Source: Pectobacterium brasiliense
Lineage (GTDB): Bacteria > Pseudomonadota > Gammaproteobacteria > Enterobacterales > Enterobacteriaceae
NCBI RefSeq assembly: GCF_013449685.1
Contig: NZ_JACDSF010000019.1
Span: forward strand, 14,034-59,618
Direction: 5' to 3'
Length of the DNA: 45,585 bases
Part shown: positions 27,454-36,968 of the stretch, in pieces
Numbering within the stretch: the first letter of the stretch is position 1
Layout of the letters: each line of letters starts with the position of its first letter
Notes under the pieces: model-generated
Told to the model about the DNA's origin: nothing
The model's input: only the letters and a program-made list of their open reading frames with translations
Database searches by the model: none
Translations under genes and position numbers: made by a program

Positions 27454-28851
27454 ATGAGTCGACTACAGAACGAAATTAACTCTCTGGTCAATCGCGGCGT
27501 GGATCGCCACCTGCGGATTGCCGTCACTGGGTTGAGCCGCAGTGGCAAAACCGCGTTTATCACCGCGTTCGTCAATCAATTATTGAATACCCACAGCGGT
27601 GCGCATTTGCCGATGTTTTCTCCCGTGCGCGAAGAGCGTTTGCTGGGGGGGAAGCGTGTGCCGCAGCGCGATCTGGGCGTGCCGCGTTTTGCTTATGATG
27701 AAGGCATGGCCGCGCTGTATGGTTCGCCGCCGGCTTGGCCAACGCCGACGCGCGGCGTGAGTGAGATTCGTCTGGCGCTGCGCTATCGCTCTAAGGATTC
27801 CTTGCTGCGTCATTTCAAAGACACCTCGACGCTCTATCTGGAAATTGTCGATTACCCCGGCGAATGGCTGCTAGATCTGCCGCTGCTGGAGCAAACGTAT
27901 TTGAGCTGGTCGCAGCAGATGAGTGGTTTGCTGCAAGGGGCGCGCACCGAGTGGGCCAAACCCTGGCTGGCGTTGTGTGAGAAAGTCGATCCGCTGGCCC
28001 CGGCGGATGAAAACCAGCTTGCCGAGGTGGCGCAGGCTTACACCGACTATCTGCATCGCTGCAAACAGGAAGGGCTGCACTTTATTCAACCGGGGCGATT
28101 TGTGCTGCCGGGCGATCTGGCTGGCGCGCCGGTGCTGCAATTCTTCCCCTGGCCGCAGGTGAATCAGATCGGTGAAGCTAAGCTGGCGCAGGCGGATGAA
28201 AAAACCAACATCGGCATGCTGCGCAAGCGTTTTGACTATTACTGTCAGTCGGTCGTCAAAGGATTTTATAAGGATCACTTTGTACGCTTCGACCGGCAGA
28301 TTGTTCTGGTCGATTGCCTGCAACCGCTCAATAGCGGCATTCATGCGTTTAACGATATGCGGCTGGCGCTCACCCAACTGATGCAAAGTTTTCATTACGG
28401 GAAGCGCACGCTGTTCCGGCGTTTGTTCTCGCCCTGCATCGACAAACTGATGTTTGCGGCGAGTAAAGCGGATCACATTACCGCCGACCAGCACGCCAAT
28501 CTGGTGTCGCTGCTTCAGCAACTGGTGCAGGAAGCGTGGCAGAACGCGGCGTTTGAAGGCATCGACATGCGCTGCGAAGGCATTGCGTCGATCCAGTCAA
28601 CGCAGAGCGGGGTGGTCGATCATCAGGGACAGAAAATTCCGGCGCTGAAAGGGCATCGGCTCAGCGACGGCCAGCCGTTGACGGTCTACCCTGGTGAAGT
28701 GCCTGCGCGTTTACCGGGGGCGGCATTCTGGCAAACGCAGGGCTTCCATTTCGATCAATTTCGTCCGCGAGAAATGACGGTAGACACGCCGTTGCCACAT
28801 ATCCGGTTGGATACAGTCATGGACTTTCTGTTAAAGGATAAATTGCGATGA
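27454..28851 (+). CDS. ycjX: YcjX, DUF463 P-loop protein
   Basis: Nucleotide-binding protein of the DUF463 family, 465 aa, part of the heat- and envelope-stress-linked ycjXF pair. Walker A is GLSRSGKT near residue 25. Family blocks such as [20 protein letters not shown] and [16 protein letters not shown] are present. The start is uncertain: [15 protein letters not shown] at 27454 aligns with the E. coli start but is 14 nt after AAGGAG, while the ATG at 27442 is only 2 nt after it. The function is unknown in detail; structures show a GTPase-like fold. Confidence 0.92.
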   Translation: MSRLQNEINSLVNRGVDRHLRIAVTGLSRSGKTAFITAFVNQLLNTHSGAHLPMFSPVREERLLGGKRVPQRDLGVPRFAYDEGMAALYGSPPAWPTPTRGVSEIRLALRYRSKDSLLRHFKDTSTLYLEIVDYPGEWLLDLPLLEQTYLSWSQQMSGLLQGARTEWAKPWLALCEKVDPLAPADENQLAEVAQAYTDYLHRCKQEGLHFIQPGRFVLPGDLAGAPVLQFFPWPQVNQIGEAKLAQADEKTNIGMLRKRFDYYCQSVVKGFYKDHFVRFDRQIVLVDCLQPLNSGIHAFNDMRLALTQLMQSFHYGKRTLFRRLFSPCIDKLMFAASKADHITADQHANLVSLLQQLVQEAWQNAAFEGIDMRCEGIASIQSTQSGVVDHQGQKIPALKGHRLSDGQPLTVYPGEVPARLPGAAFWQTQGFHFDQFRPREMTVDTPLPHIRLDTVMDFLLKDKLR

Positions 28852-29891
28852 ACGAGCCACTGAAACCCCGCGTCACGTTCGATGACGTTTCACCGCAAGA
28901 GCCACAGCCGCAACTACGTGCCGGGTTAGCATTTGACGAGCAGAGCTGCACACCATTTTCCCCGATCAGCCGTGAAGAAGAAGTACCGGAAGAAGGTGCG
29001 GCGGAAGAAGCGATTAGCGCGGCGCTGCGTCCTAAGCGCAGCCTGTGGCGGCGTATGGTGATGGCGGGAATTGGGCTGTTTGGTGTTAGCGCGCTGGCAC
29101 AGGGCGTGCAGTCACTGCATAACGCCTGGGTACAGCATGACTGGATCGCGCTGGGCGGCATTACCGCAGGCAGCCTGATTGTGGCAGCGGGCGTCGGTTC
29201 GCTGGCTGTCGAGTGGCGACGCCTCTACCGCTTGCGGGAACGGGCGGAAGAGCGCGACGTGGCTCGCGAGCTGTTACATAGCCACGGCGTGGGGCGCGGG
29301 CGCGAATTCTGTGAAAAGTTGGCACGTCAGGCAGGGCTGGATAGCGGCCATCCGGCGATACAGCGCTGGCAGGCTTCGCTCCATGAAACCCACAATGACC
29401 GCGAAGTGCTGGAGCTTTATGCGCGTCTGGTTCAGCCCGTCCTGGACACGCAGGCGCGGCGTGAAATCAGCCGATCGGCGGCGGAATCCACCTTGATGAT
29501 TGCCGTCAGCCCGCTGGCGCTGGTGGATATGGCCTTTATCGCCTGGCGCAACCTGCGCCTGATTAACCGTATTGCCGCGCTGTACGGCATCGAACTCGGC
29601 TATTTCAGCCGCATTCGCCTGTTTCGGCTGGTGCTGGTCAATATCGCGTTTGCTGGCGCATCGGAGCTGGTGCGGGAAATTGGCATGGATTGGATGTCAC
29701 AGGATCTGGCCGCACGTCTATCAACTCGTGCTGCGCAGGGTATTGGTGCTGGGCTGCTGACCGCGCGCTTGGGTATCAAAGCGATGGAACTGTGCCGCCC
29801 GTTGCCGTGGCTGGATGACAAACCACGCCTCGGCGATTTCCGCCGCGAACTGATTGGTCAGATAAAAGAAACGCTGCAAAAAGGGCGTTAG
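28848..29891 (+). CDS. ycjF: YcjF, inner-membrane DUF697 protein
   Basis: Inner-membrane protein of 347 aa from the UPF0283/DUF697 family. A hydrophilic N-terminus is followed by two transmembrane segments ([38 protein letters not shown]), then the conserved block [20 protein letters not shown] and the C-terminal part ending in [14 protein letters not shown]. It overlaps ycjX by four bases (ATGA), so the two are coupled. The role is not established. Confidence 0.93.
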   Translation: MNEPLKPRVTFDDVSPQEPQPQLRAGLAFDEQSCTPFSPISREEEVPEEGAAEEAISAALRPKRSLWRRMVMAGIGLFGVSALAQGVQSLHNAWVQHDWIALGGITAGSLIVAAGVGSLAVEWRRLYRLRERAEERDVARELLHSHGVGRGREFCEKLARQAGLDSGHPAIQRWQASLHETHNDREVLELYARLVQPVLDTQARREISRSAAESTLMIAVSPLALVDMAFIAWRNLRLINRIAALYGIELGYFSRIRLFRLVLVNIAFAGASELVREIGMDWMSQDLAARLSTRAAQGIGAGLLTARLGIKAMELCRPLPWLDDKPRLGDFRRELIGQIKETLQKGR

Positions 29892-29898
29892 AGCTGAA

Positions 29899-29931
29899 AA
29901 CGATGGTACAGGCAGTGTGCCATCGTTGTTT
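29899..29931 (+). terminator. Terminator after ycjF
   Basis: AACGATGG (29899-29906) pairs with CCATCGTT (29920-29927), followed by GTTTTAT. It lies 8 bp past the ycjF stop. Confidence 0.75.
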
Positions 29932-29939
29932 TATCGTGG

Positions 29940-30259
29940 CTTAACATCGCCAGCAAAGGCTTTCATATCATTGCCGGTGAAGCGCCTATGCGGTCAGAAG
30001 TGAGATCGATTCCCCGCTGAGTCACTGGGCGGTTGCGACGACAACCGCAGCGCGCGGCATCGCACCAGATAAGAATCGTATGATGGGCGGGACGTTACCG
30101 ATGAGCGGCGCGGTCAGCGTATTGAAAGTGCCTTACGTCATCGTTCCTCTGGTGAATGCCGACAATAATCAGCATAGTTTTGATGAGAATTTGCGCCTCG
30201 GTAACTATCTGGAAGGTATTCGAACCATTGTGGCGATGGCCACGACGCCGCTGTCTTAA
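29940..30259 (+). pseudogene. Remnant of an M20-family peptidase/amidohydrolase gene
   Basis: Only the C-terminal quarter of an M20 (ArgE/DapE/carboxypeptidase G2-like) metallopeptidase remains. An open frame from 29981 to the stop at 30257-30259 reads SEIDSPLSHWAVATTT..., PDKNRMMGGTLPMSGAV, PYVIVPLVNADNNQHSFDEN and LRLGNYLEGIRT, all typical of the end of that family. Just upstream, a second frame (NIASKGFHIIAGEAPM) continues the similarity, so there is also a frameshift near 29985-29998. The first roughly 380 residues, with most metal ligands, are gone. No start codon or ribosome binding site serves it. It is evidence of gene decay between ycjF and tyrR. Confidence 0.75.
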
Positions 30260-30395
30260 CCCCGTTTCGTCATTGACGTGGAAAAAACGTACAGATGTGT
30301 CAACTTTTGCTGCCACCTTACTTCATCCGGTGCAAACGAAAGGGTATTATCAGTAGTAATAGCCCTATCGTGTCTCTTGAAGAAGGTAGCCGTTG

Positions 30396-31964
30396 ATGCA
30401 TCTGGAAGTGATTTGTGAAGACCGTATTGGTATGGTCCGTGAACTGTTAGATCTACTTGCGTCACGCAATATTGATTTACGCGGCATTGAAATTGCGTCT
30501 ATTGGTCGTATCTACCTCAATTTTGCCACCCTCGATTTTGATGATTTCCGTCTGCTGATGACGGAAATCCGCCGTATTGACAGCGTCAGCGATGTGCGTA
30601 CCGTGGCGTTCATGCCGTCTGAGCGCGAGCATCGGGCGTTGAATGCGCTGTTGGAATCGATGCCTGAACCCGTATTCTCGCTGGATATGAAAGGAAAGCT
30701 GGAGCTGTTTAACCCCGCGGCGCTGGCGCTGTTTGAACAATCGGCAGAGACCATCAGCGACGTGACGATTGGCAGCATGATCCCCGGTTTCAATTTCGCC
30801 AGTTGGCTGGAGAAGAGCAGCGCCGTCGTGGCGGAGCGTGCGGTGATTCGCGGTCAGGATTTCCTGCTGGAAATGACGCCCGTCCGTCTGGAAGATGATG
30901 CCGGTAAAGTGGCAACGGCGGGCGCGCTGGTGATGCTGAAATCGGCCGCTCGCATGGGTCGCCAGTTACAGAACCTCGCCGTGAATGATGAAAATGAGTT
31001 CGATCATATCGTGGCTGTTAGCCCGAAAATGCGTCAGGTGGTGGAGCAGGCGCGCAAATTAGCGATGCTGGACGCGCCATTGCTGATCGTGGGCGATACA
31101 GGGACGGGTAAGGATATGCTGGCGCGTGCCTGCCACCTGCGCGGGCCGCGCGGCAAGAACCCTTTCCTGGCGCTGAACTGTGCGGCCTTACCCGATGATG
31201 TGATGGAGAGCGAGCTGTTCGGCCATGCGCCCGGCGCGTATCTCAACGCGCAGGAAGGCAAAAAAGGTTTCTTCGAACAGGCAAACGGCGGTTCGGTTCT
31301 GCTGGATGAAGTCGGTGAAATGTCGGCGCAGATGCAGACCAAATTGCTGCGTTTCCTGAATGACGGGACATTCCGCCGCGTCGGTGAAGATCATGAAGTC
31401 CATGTCGACGTGCGGGTGATTTGCGCGACTAAGAAAAACCTGTTGGAGCTGGTGCAGCGCGGTGAGTTCCGGGAGGATCTTTATTATCGCCTCAATGTAC
31501 TCTCGCTGACGTTACCGCCGCTGCGTGAGCGCCCAGCGGATATTATGCCGCTGGCCGAGCTTTTTGTGGCGCGCTTTGCCGACGAACAGGGGATTCCTCG
31601 CCCTAAACTGGCCGCAGATGTGGAGCATTTCTTGCCGCAGTATGGCTGGCCGGGTAACGTTAGGCAGTTGCGAAATACTATTTATCGCGCACTGACGCAG
31701 TTGGAAGGCAACGAACTGCATATGCAGGACATCGATCTCCCAGCGTTTTCGATTGATGCGCCGCAAGATGAAACCTTGCTTGATGGTTCGCTGGATGACA
31801 TCAACAAACGTTTCGAGCGTTCCGTGCTGACCCGCCTTTATCAATCTTATCCAAGCACACGCAAACTGGCGAAACGGTTAGGCGTATCGCACACGGCGAT
31901 AGCCAACAAACTGCGGGAATATGGACTCAGCCAACGCAAATCGGCTGGGGATGACGAGGAATAA
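30396..31964 (+). CDS. tyrR: Aromatic amino acid regulator TyrR
   Basis: TyrR (522 aa) controls aromatic amino acid biosynthesis and transport with Tyr, Phe or Trp as ligands. Order: ACT domain 1-75 (MHLEVICEDRIGMVRELLD), PAS about 80-190, AAA+ about 205-430 with Walker A GDTGTGKD and FLNDGTFRRVGEDHEVHVDV, then a C-terminal helix-turn-helix (TRKLAKRLGVSHTAIANKLREYGL). Where sigma54 activators have GAFTGA, this protein reads GAYLNA, so it probably works with sigma70 as in E. coli. ATG at 30396 follows AAGG by a usual distance; a TTG one codon earlier is rejected. I did not find a clear TyrR box in its leader. Confidence 0.95.
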   Translation: MHLEVICEDRIGMVRELLDLLASRNIDLRGIEIASIGRIYLNFATLDFDDFRLLMTEIRRIDSVSDVRTVAFMPSEREHRALNALLESMPEPVFSLDMKGKLELFNPAALALFEQSAETISDVTIGSMIPGFNFASWLEKSSAVVAERAVIRGQDFLLEMTPVRLEDDAGKVATAGALVMLKSAARMGRQLQNLAVNDENEFDHIVAVSPKMRQVVEQARKLAMLDAPLLIVGDTGTGKDMLARACHLRGPRGKNPFLALNCAALPDDVMESELFGHAPGAYLNAQEGKKGFFEQANGGSVLLDEVGEMSAQMQTKLLRFLNDGTFRRVGEDHEVHVDVRVICATKKNLLELVQRGEFREDLYYRLNVLSLTLPPLRERPADIMPLAELFVARFADEQGIPRPKLAADVEHFLPQYGWPGNVRQLRNTIYRALTQLEGNELHMQDIDLPAFSIDAPQDETLLDGSLDDINKRFERSVLTRLYQSYPSTRKLAKRLGVSHTAIANKLREYGLSQRKSAGDDEE

Positions 31965-32016
31965 CAGTAGCGTTTGGTCTACGCATTGTAGGGAATAATT
32001 AATCAAAGGAGTGATT

Positions 32017-34134
32017 ATGGATCAAGAACAGGCTCGACAACTGCTACAGACGGCATTGGCTAACCCCGCCGCACAGTTTCGTGACGGGCAGTGGGAAGCG
32101 ATTGACGCGCTGGTTAACCGCCAGCAGAAATTACTGGTAGTACAGCGTACTGGCTGGGGAAAGAGTTCGGTCTATTTCATCAGTACGAAAATTTTCCGCG
32201 ATCGCGGCATGGGGCCCACTATCATTGTGTCGCCTCTGTTGGCGCTGATGCGTAACCAGATAGATTCTGCCGGGCGATTAGGGATTGTGGCGGAAACGCT
32301 GAATTCTACTAACAAGAGTGAATGGGAAAATGTCACACAGCGCGTGCTCCGGAATCAAGTGGATTGCTTGCTGATCTCTCCAGAGCGTCTGGCGAATGAT
32401 TCATTCGTTGAAACGGTATTGCAGCCTATTGCCGACCATATTGCCCTGATGGTGATTGACGAGGCACACTGTATTTCGGATTGGGGGCATGACTTTCGAC
32501 CGGACTATCGGCGCATTGTGAATATTCTTCGCCAACTGCCGGCTAATACCCCCGTACTGGGTACGACAGCCACGGCCAATAATCGCGTGGTTGAGGATAT
32601 TCAGGCTCAACTAGGTAATATTCGCATTCAGCGTGGTTCACTCATTCGTGAAAGCTTGTCGTTACAGACGATGAGATTACCCGACCAATCATCGCGTCTT
32701 GCATGGCTGGTACAGGCGATTCCAACCCTACAAGGGACCGGAATTGTTTATGTACTGACGCAGCGCGATGCGGAGATGGTTTCTCGCTGGCTCAATCAAT
32801 CGGGTATCGTCGCACGGCCTTATTACAGCGGTGTAACGCATGACGATTTTATGACGTCGGCAGGAAAAGCTGATTCAGATGGGTATCGCCAACACCTTGA
32901 ATCATTGCTGCTTAATAACCAGATTAAGGTGCTCGTGGCGACGACGGCGCTCGGCATGGGATACGATAAACCCGATCTAGGTTTTGTGATTCATTATCAG
33001 ATGCCAGGATCGATTGTTGCGTATTACCAGCAGGTGGGGCGTGCCGGACGCGGTATCGAGCGAGCTGTCGGTATCCTGATGTCTGGCGTTGAAGATAGAG
33101 AGATTCACGAATTTTTCAGGGGATCGGCTTTTCCTGCGGAGACGCAAGTGACTGAGATTTTGCAGGCGCTCGCAAATGCGGATGGTCTGACATTGCGAGA
33201 AATTGAAGAACAAACCAACCTGCGTTATGGGCAGATCGAGAAAGTGTTGAAATTTCTCAGCGTCGATAGCCCCGCACCCGTGATAAAAATTGACCAGAAA
33301 TGGCGTAGGACGCCTATCCCTTATGCGATGGATCGTAGTCGCATTGCTCATCTGACTGGGCAACGAGAACGGGAATGGCAGGAGATGCAGGCTTATCTGG
33401 CAGAGACGAGTTGCAAGATGACATTTTTGCGTCACGCACTGGATGACCGAGATACGACGCCGTGTGGTCAGTGTACTTCCTGCCTTGGACGTCCGGTGAT
33501 CGCTATTCCGCTTAAGGCTGAGCTTATTCATCGGGCAGGAATGTTTCTCAAACAGGCTGAAACTGTTATTCGACCAAACATACAGGTCGCCGCTAATGCT
33601 TTTATTAAATACAGTTTCCGTGGAAATCTGGCGCAAAACTTACGTACTCAAGAAGGGCGCGTCTTGTCCCGTTGGGGAGACGCAGGATGGGGACGGAAGG
33701 TGGCAGACAATAAATATGCAGGCCATTTTAGTGACGAATTGGTTGCTGCGATGGCGGAGATGATCCAACAACGCTGGCAGCCTGAACCCGCACCTGAATG
33801 GATCTGTTGTGTGCCTTCACGTAATCACCCTACATTGGTGCCTGATTTTGCTCAGCGCCTGGCTAAACGGTTGAACCTGCCGTTTGTGGATGCTATTCAT
33901 AAAATACGGGATAACCAGCCACAGAAAGGTCAGCAAAATCGCTTCCACCAGTGCCGTAATCTGGATGGTGCGTTTGCCGTCATCTCCTCGATACCAAAAG
34001 GTGCTGTGTTGTTGATTGATGATATTGTTGATTCTGGCTGGACGTTGGCGGTGATTGCTGCCTTATTACAACAAGCGGGCAGTGGTTGTGTTTATCCGGC
34101 CGCGCTCGCGTCTGCTTCGGTGAGTGATGCATGA
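32017..34134 (+). CDS. RecQ-type DNA helicase fused to a ComF-like phosphoribosyltransferase
   Basis: A 705-residue fusion. The RecQ part (about 1-500) has Walker A GWGKSS at 46-51, DEAH at 148-151 (VIDEAHCISDWGHDF), ATTALGMGYDKPD, and the motif VI region QQVGRAGRG. The RecQ zinc site is exact: C466-x16-C483-x2-C486-x2-C489. The HRDC domain is missing. In its place a ComFC-type PRTase (about 585-700) has CVPSRNHP, KGQQNRFHQCRNLDGAF (like the ComF Q...R..N..aF block) and the PRPP loop LLIDDIVDSGWTL. The ATG is set by AAAGGAG 5 nt upstream. Its stop overlaps the dprA-like start by four bases. It is inserted between tyrR and tpx, which are neighbours in E. coli. It is not the housekeeping recQ (different architecture and locus). 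The role is unknown; DNA processing or defence is likely. Confidence 0.88.
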   Translation: MDQEQARQLLQTALANPAAQFRDGQWEAIDALVNRQQKLLVVQRTGWGKSSVYFISTKIFRDRGMGPTIIVSPLLALMRNQIDSAGRLGIVAETLNSTNKSEWENVTQRVLRNQVDCLLISPERLANDSFVETVLQPIADHIALMVIDEAHCISDWGHDFRPDYRRIVNILRQLPANTPVLGTTATANNRVVEDIQAQLGNIRIQRGSLIRESLSLQTMRLPDQSSRLAWLVQAIPTLQGTGIVYVLTQRDAEMVSRWLNQSGIVARPYYSGVTHDDFMTSAGKADSDGYRQHLESLLLNNQIKVLVATTALGMGYDKPDLGFVIHYQMPGSIVAYYQQVGRAGRGIERAVGILMSGVEDREIHEFFRGSAFPAETQVTEILQALANADGLTLREIEEQTNLRYGQIEKVLKFLSVDSPAPVIKIDQKWRRTPIPYAMDRSRIAHLTGQREREWQEMQAYLAETSCKMTFLRHALDDRDTTPCGQCTSCLGRPVIAIPLKAELIHRAGMFLKQAETVIRPNIQVAANAFIKYSFRGNLAQNLRTQEGRVLSRWGDAGWGRKVADNKYAGHFSDELVAAMAEMIQQRWQPEPAPEWICCVPSRNHPTLVPDFAQRLAKRLNLPFVDAIHKIRDNQPQKGQQNRFHQCRNLDGAFAVISSIPKGAVLLIDDIVDSGWTLAVIAALLQQAGSGCVYPAALASASVSDA

Positions 34135-35438
34135 ATTTATCTCCCATGGCACAAGCGACACTGCTTTTGACCTGTTATTTCAGCAAAGCAAGTGCTGACG
34201 ATCTCAAACCACTCACTAATACGGAGTGGGGGCGCTTTGCAATGTGGTTAAAAGAAAAATCACTGAGCCCTGCGGATCTCCTTGTGCCTGACCCTGCGGC
34301 ACTGCTCAGTGGTTGGCATGATTCACGGGTGAGCGTCGCTCGGATTGTGCAACTGTTGAACCGAGGGCATAGTTTGGCACTCGCGATTGAAAAGTGGCAA
34401 AGAGCGGGATTATGGGTCGTTACGCGTTCGGATTATGATTATCCCAAGCGTTTAAAGCAGCGGCTGAAAAGTGATTCTCCTCCCGTATTATTTGGCTGTG
34501 GTAATCGTGCGCTCTTAAATTCCAGAGGGCTGGCTGTGGTCGGTTCGCGCAATGCTAATGACATGGATTTATCGTTTACGCATCAGGTTGGTATGCAAGC
34601 TGCCGCTGACGATATTGCCATTGTTTCTGGTGGAGCCAGAGGCGTGGATGAAACGGCGATGCTGGGTGCTATGAGTCAGGGGGGCGTTGTCATCGGCGTA
34701 ATGGCCGATAGCTTGCTTAAAGCGAGTACGAGTACGAAATGGCGTAAAGGATTGATGGAAGGGCGAGCGGTGTTGGTGTCTCCTTTCTATCCTGAAGCGG
34801 GTTTCAGTACGGGCAATGCAATGGCGCGGAATAAATACATTTATTGTCTTGCCGAAAGTGCTTTAGTCGTTCACTCAGGTAAAAAGGGGGGGACGTTCAG
34901 CGGCGCCCAGGAAAACCTGAAGAAAGGCTGGGTACCGCTGTGGATAAAGCCAACAGACGAAGCGTCTGCTGGTAATGCGGAGTTGGTCGCCGCAGGTGGA
35001 CGCTGGTGTGATATGGATTGGCGATCTCTGAATATTGCTAAATTACTCGATCAGGTTAGCCTTGTATCGACGTCCGTTGCCATGGGAGAACAAGGTAGCC
35101 TGTGTTTGCGCGAAGAGCCGCAAACGACACTACCCGAGCAGCCTGACTCGCAAAAAACATGTGCCGAAAATACTGCTGCGACGATTGAAGATAGCCTTAC
35201 TACAGCAGAGGGAATCAATGTTATTAAGAGTGAATCCATTGATTTTTATACGTTGTTTTTACAGGAGCTCAATCGGCTGGCGGTAGAGGCAGTCAGTCTG
35301 GAGGAACTCATTAGCTTCACTGCGCTACACAAATCGCAGATTGCCGTTTGGTTACAGCGGGCTGTTGATGAGGGGGCTATTAAAAAACACAACCGACCGG
35401 TTCGTTATCAATGGATCGCTAATTCCCATCCTTCTTAA
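34131..35438 (+). CDS. DprA/Smf-like Rossmann protein with C-terminal winged helix
   Basis: A 435-residue DprA-family protein. The Rossmann core runs about 110-300: PPVLFGCGNRALLNSRGLAV, VVGSRNA, then IVSGGARGVDETA, the DprA Gly-rich loop, and ARNKYIYCLAESALVVHSGKKGGT. A variable acidic linker follows, then a winged helix (SLEELISFTALHKSQIAVWL...EGAIKK) as in true DprA. DprA loads RecA on single-stranded DNA in transformation; paralogues in mobile regions belong to the wider SLOG superfamily tied to nucleotide signalling and conflict. It overlaps the upstream helicase-PRTase gene by four bases and is followed by a strong terminator, so the two form a closed unit. It is not the housekeeping dprA, judging from locus and divergence. 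Confidence 0.88.
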   Translation: MNLSPMAQATLLLTCYFSKASADDLKPLTNTEWGRFAMWLKEKSLSPADLLVPDPAALLSGWHDSRVSVARIVQLLNRGHSLALAIEKWQRAGLWVVTRSDYDYPKRLKQRLKSDSPPVLFGCGNRALLNSRGLAVVGSRNANDMDLSFTHQVGMQAAADDIAIVSGGARGVDETAMLGAMSQGGVVIGVMADSLLKASTSTKWRKGLMEGRAVLVSPFYPEAGFSTGNAMARNKYIYCLAESALVVHSGKKGGTFSGAQENLKKGWVPLWIKPTDEASAGNAELVAAGGRWCDMDWRSLNIAKLLDQVSLVSTSVAMGEQGSLCLREEPQTTLPEQPDSQKTCAENTAATIEDSLTTAEGINVIKSESIDFYTLFLQELNRLAVEAVSLEELISFTALHKSQIAVWLQRAVDEGAIKKHNRPVRYQWIANSHPS

Positions 35439-35450
35439 GTCAGGATAACA

Positions 35451-35478
35451 AAACGGCTGCTTGCGCAGCCGTTTTTTA
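35451..35478. terminator. Bidirectional terminator between the dprA-like gene and tpx
   Basis: AAACGGCTGC (35451-35460) pairs with GCAGCCGTTT (35465-35474) around TTGC, followed by more T on plus; A residues flank the minus-strand side. It serves the convergent dprA-like gene and tpx. Confidence 0.9.
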
Positions 35479-35500
35479 CGTAATTTCAGCGTAGCTTAGC

Positions 35501-36004
35501 TTATTTCAGAACAGCCAGTGCAGCATCATAGTCTGGTTCAGTGGTGATCTCGTTCACCAGTTCGCTGTGCAGCACGTTGTCGTTTTCATCCAGAACAACA
35601 ACCGCACGAGCAGTCAGACCTTTCAGCGCGCCATCGGCGATAGCAACGCCATAGTTCTCTTTGAACTCACCGCCACGCAGGGTAGACAGCACAACAACGT
35701 TGTTCAGACCTTCCGCGCCGCAAAAACGGGACTGCGCGAACGGCAGATCGGAAGAGATACACAGAACAACGGTGTTATCCAGCTCGGAACCTAGTTGGTT
35801 GAATTTGCGCACGGACGTGGCACAAACACCGGTATCGATGCTTGGGAAAATGTTCAGGATTTTGCGTTTGCCAGCATAGTTGCTCAGCGGGGTATCGGAC
35901 AGATCTTTAGCCACCAGAGTAAATGCCGGGGCTTTGCTTCCTTTGGCTGGGAATGACCCTGCTACTGGCACAGGATTGCCTTGAAAATGTACGTTCTGTG
36001 ACAT
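35501..36004 (-). CDS. tpx: Thiol peroxidase
   Basis: Tpx (167 aa) is an atypical 2-Cys peroxiredoxin that reduces hydroperoxides with thioredoxin. The peroxidatic Cys61 lies in [11 protein letters not shown] and the resolving Cys95 in SRFCGAEG; a third Cys at 82 is also common. Length and start ([14 protein letters not shown]) match the E. coli protein closely. It is monocistronic, with a terminator just past the stop. Confidence 0.97.
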   Translation of the reverse strand: MSQNVHFQGNPVPVAGSFPAKGSKAPAFTLVAKDLSDTPLSNYAGKRKILNIFPSIDTGVCATSVRKFNQLGSELDNTVVLCISSDLPFAQSRFCGAEGLNNVVVLSTLRGGEFKENYGVAIADGALKGLTARAVVVLDENDNVLHSELVNEITTEPDYDAALAVLK

Positions 36005-36083
36005 GTTTGCGTCCTTAATTACAGGTGATTAACACGCTGCTCAGTTTAGGGCAACATTAGCAACATTGGTATAAAAATTACGA

Positions 36084-36803
36084 TTAAAATTGCTGGCTTA
36101 GCAATGCCACCATCGCCTTCAGGTAGCATTCGCTGGCAGCATCTGCCGAGATTGGCGGAAGCTCAGCGGTAATGCAATGAAGCGAACGATCGGCGCACCA
36201 GCTTCCGAAAGAGCCTGGCGTGTCGTAACCGATACTCGATACTAACGGCAGTTCGCACCGCTGCGCCAACCAGAGACCGAGTTCGGAATGATGTGGATCT
36301 TCAATACACGCGAGTGGCTCATGAAAAGAGACAACCCAGTGAGGATTAAGTTTCTCAATCAGCGTGCAAAGGGCTTTTGTTTCCGGCTCTGAACCTGCCG
36401 TTTCGCCCGTGGATAGCTCGACATCGCGTTCATCTGCGGCGCTATTCCAGCGGTAGACTGTCTTCCCCGGTTGCCAGTTACTGGCCGGAAAATTGCGATT
36501 GAGATCGACACCGTTAGCGTTGGCACGCAGGCCCAACTGACAGCCATCTGGGTTCACCGCAAGAATCACGTGATGGCGGCGCTGGCCTGAAAAGAGGGTG
36601 CGAAGCGCGCAGGAAAGCGCCACGACTGCTGCGGTTTCATCGCCGTGTGTTCCGGCAATAATCAGCCCGCTCTCTGAGGGAGCTAATTCGGCGGGGAAAT
36701 ACAGCAGCGGCGCGCCCAGCAGCGATTTCCCATACGGTTCGCCCAGCGAAGGTAAATTACCTCGTTGCTGGCGTGCCTGAAGAGGAATGATCGGGTTTTC
36801 CAT
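36084..36803 (-). CDS. mpaA: Murein peptide amidase A
   Basis: MpaA (239 aa) is an M14 zinc carboxypeptidase that removes meso-diaminopimelate from murein tripeptide (L-Ala-gamma-D-Glu-mDap) during cell-wall recycling. Zinc ligands His53 and Glu56 (AGTHGDE) and the later His in VVSFHEP are present, as are LDLNRNFP-type residues (VDLNRNFPASNW). There is no signal peptide, as expected for a cytoplasmic enzyme. It is divergent from mppA, which captures the same peptide. Confidence 0.93.
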   Translation of the reverse strand: MENPIIPLQARQQRGNLPSLGEPYGKSLLGAPLLYFPAELAPSESGLIIAGTHGDETAAVVALSCALRTLFSGQRRHHVILAVNPDGCQLGLRANANGVDLNRNFPASNWQPGKTVYRWNSAADERDVELSTGETAGSEPETKALCTLIEKLNPHWVVSFHEPLACIEDPHHSELGLWLAQRCELPLVSSIGYDTPGSFGSWCADRSLHCITAELPPISADAASECYLKAMVALLSQQF

Positions 36804-36968
36804 GTTGTTGCCCTGTGGTTACCTATGCGTTTCATCATAAAAAAATCGGCCCAGAGACGCAAACGGCGATGCGGGCTGACAAATTGCGGGGGTATCGCTG
36901 GATGATAGCGCTGATTTCTGACTATTATATTCTTCAATCAATTCATTACGCTTTCAGGTCAAATCATC

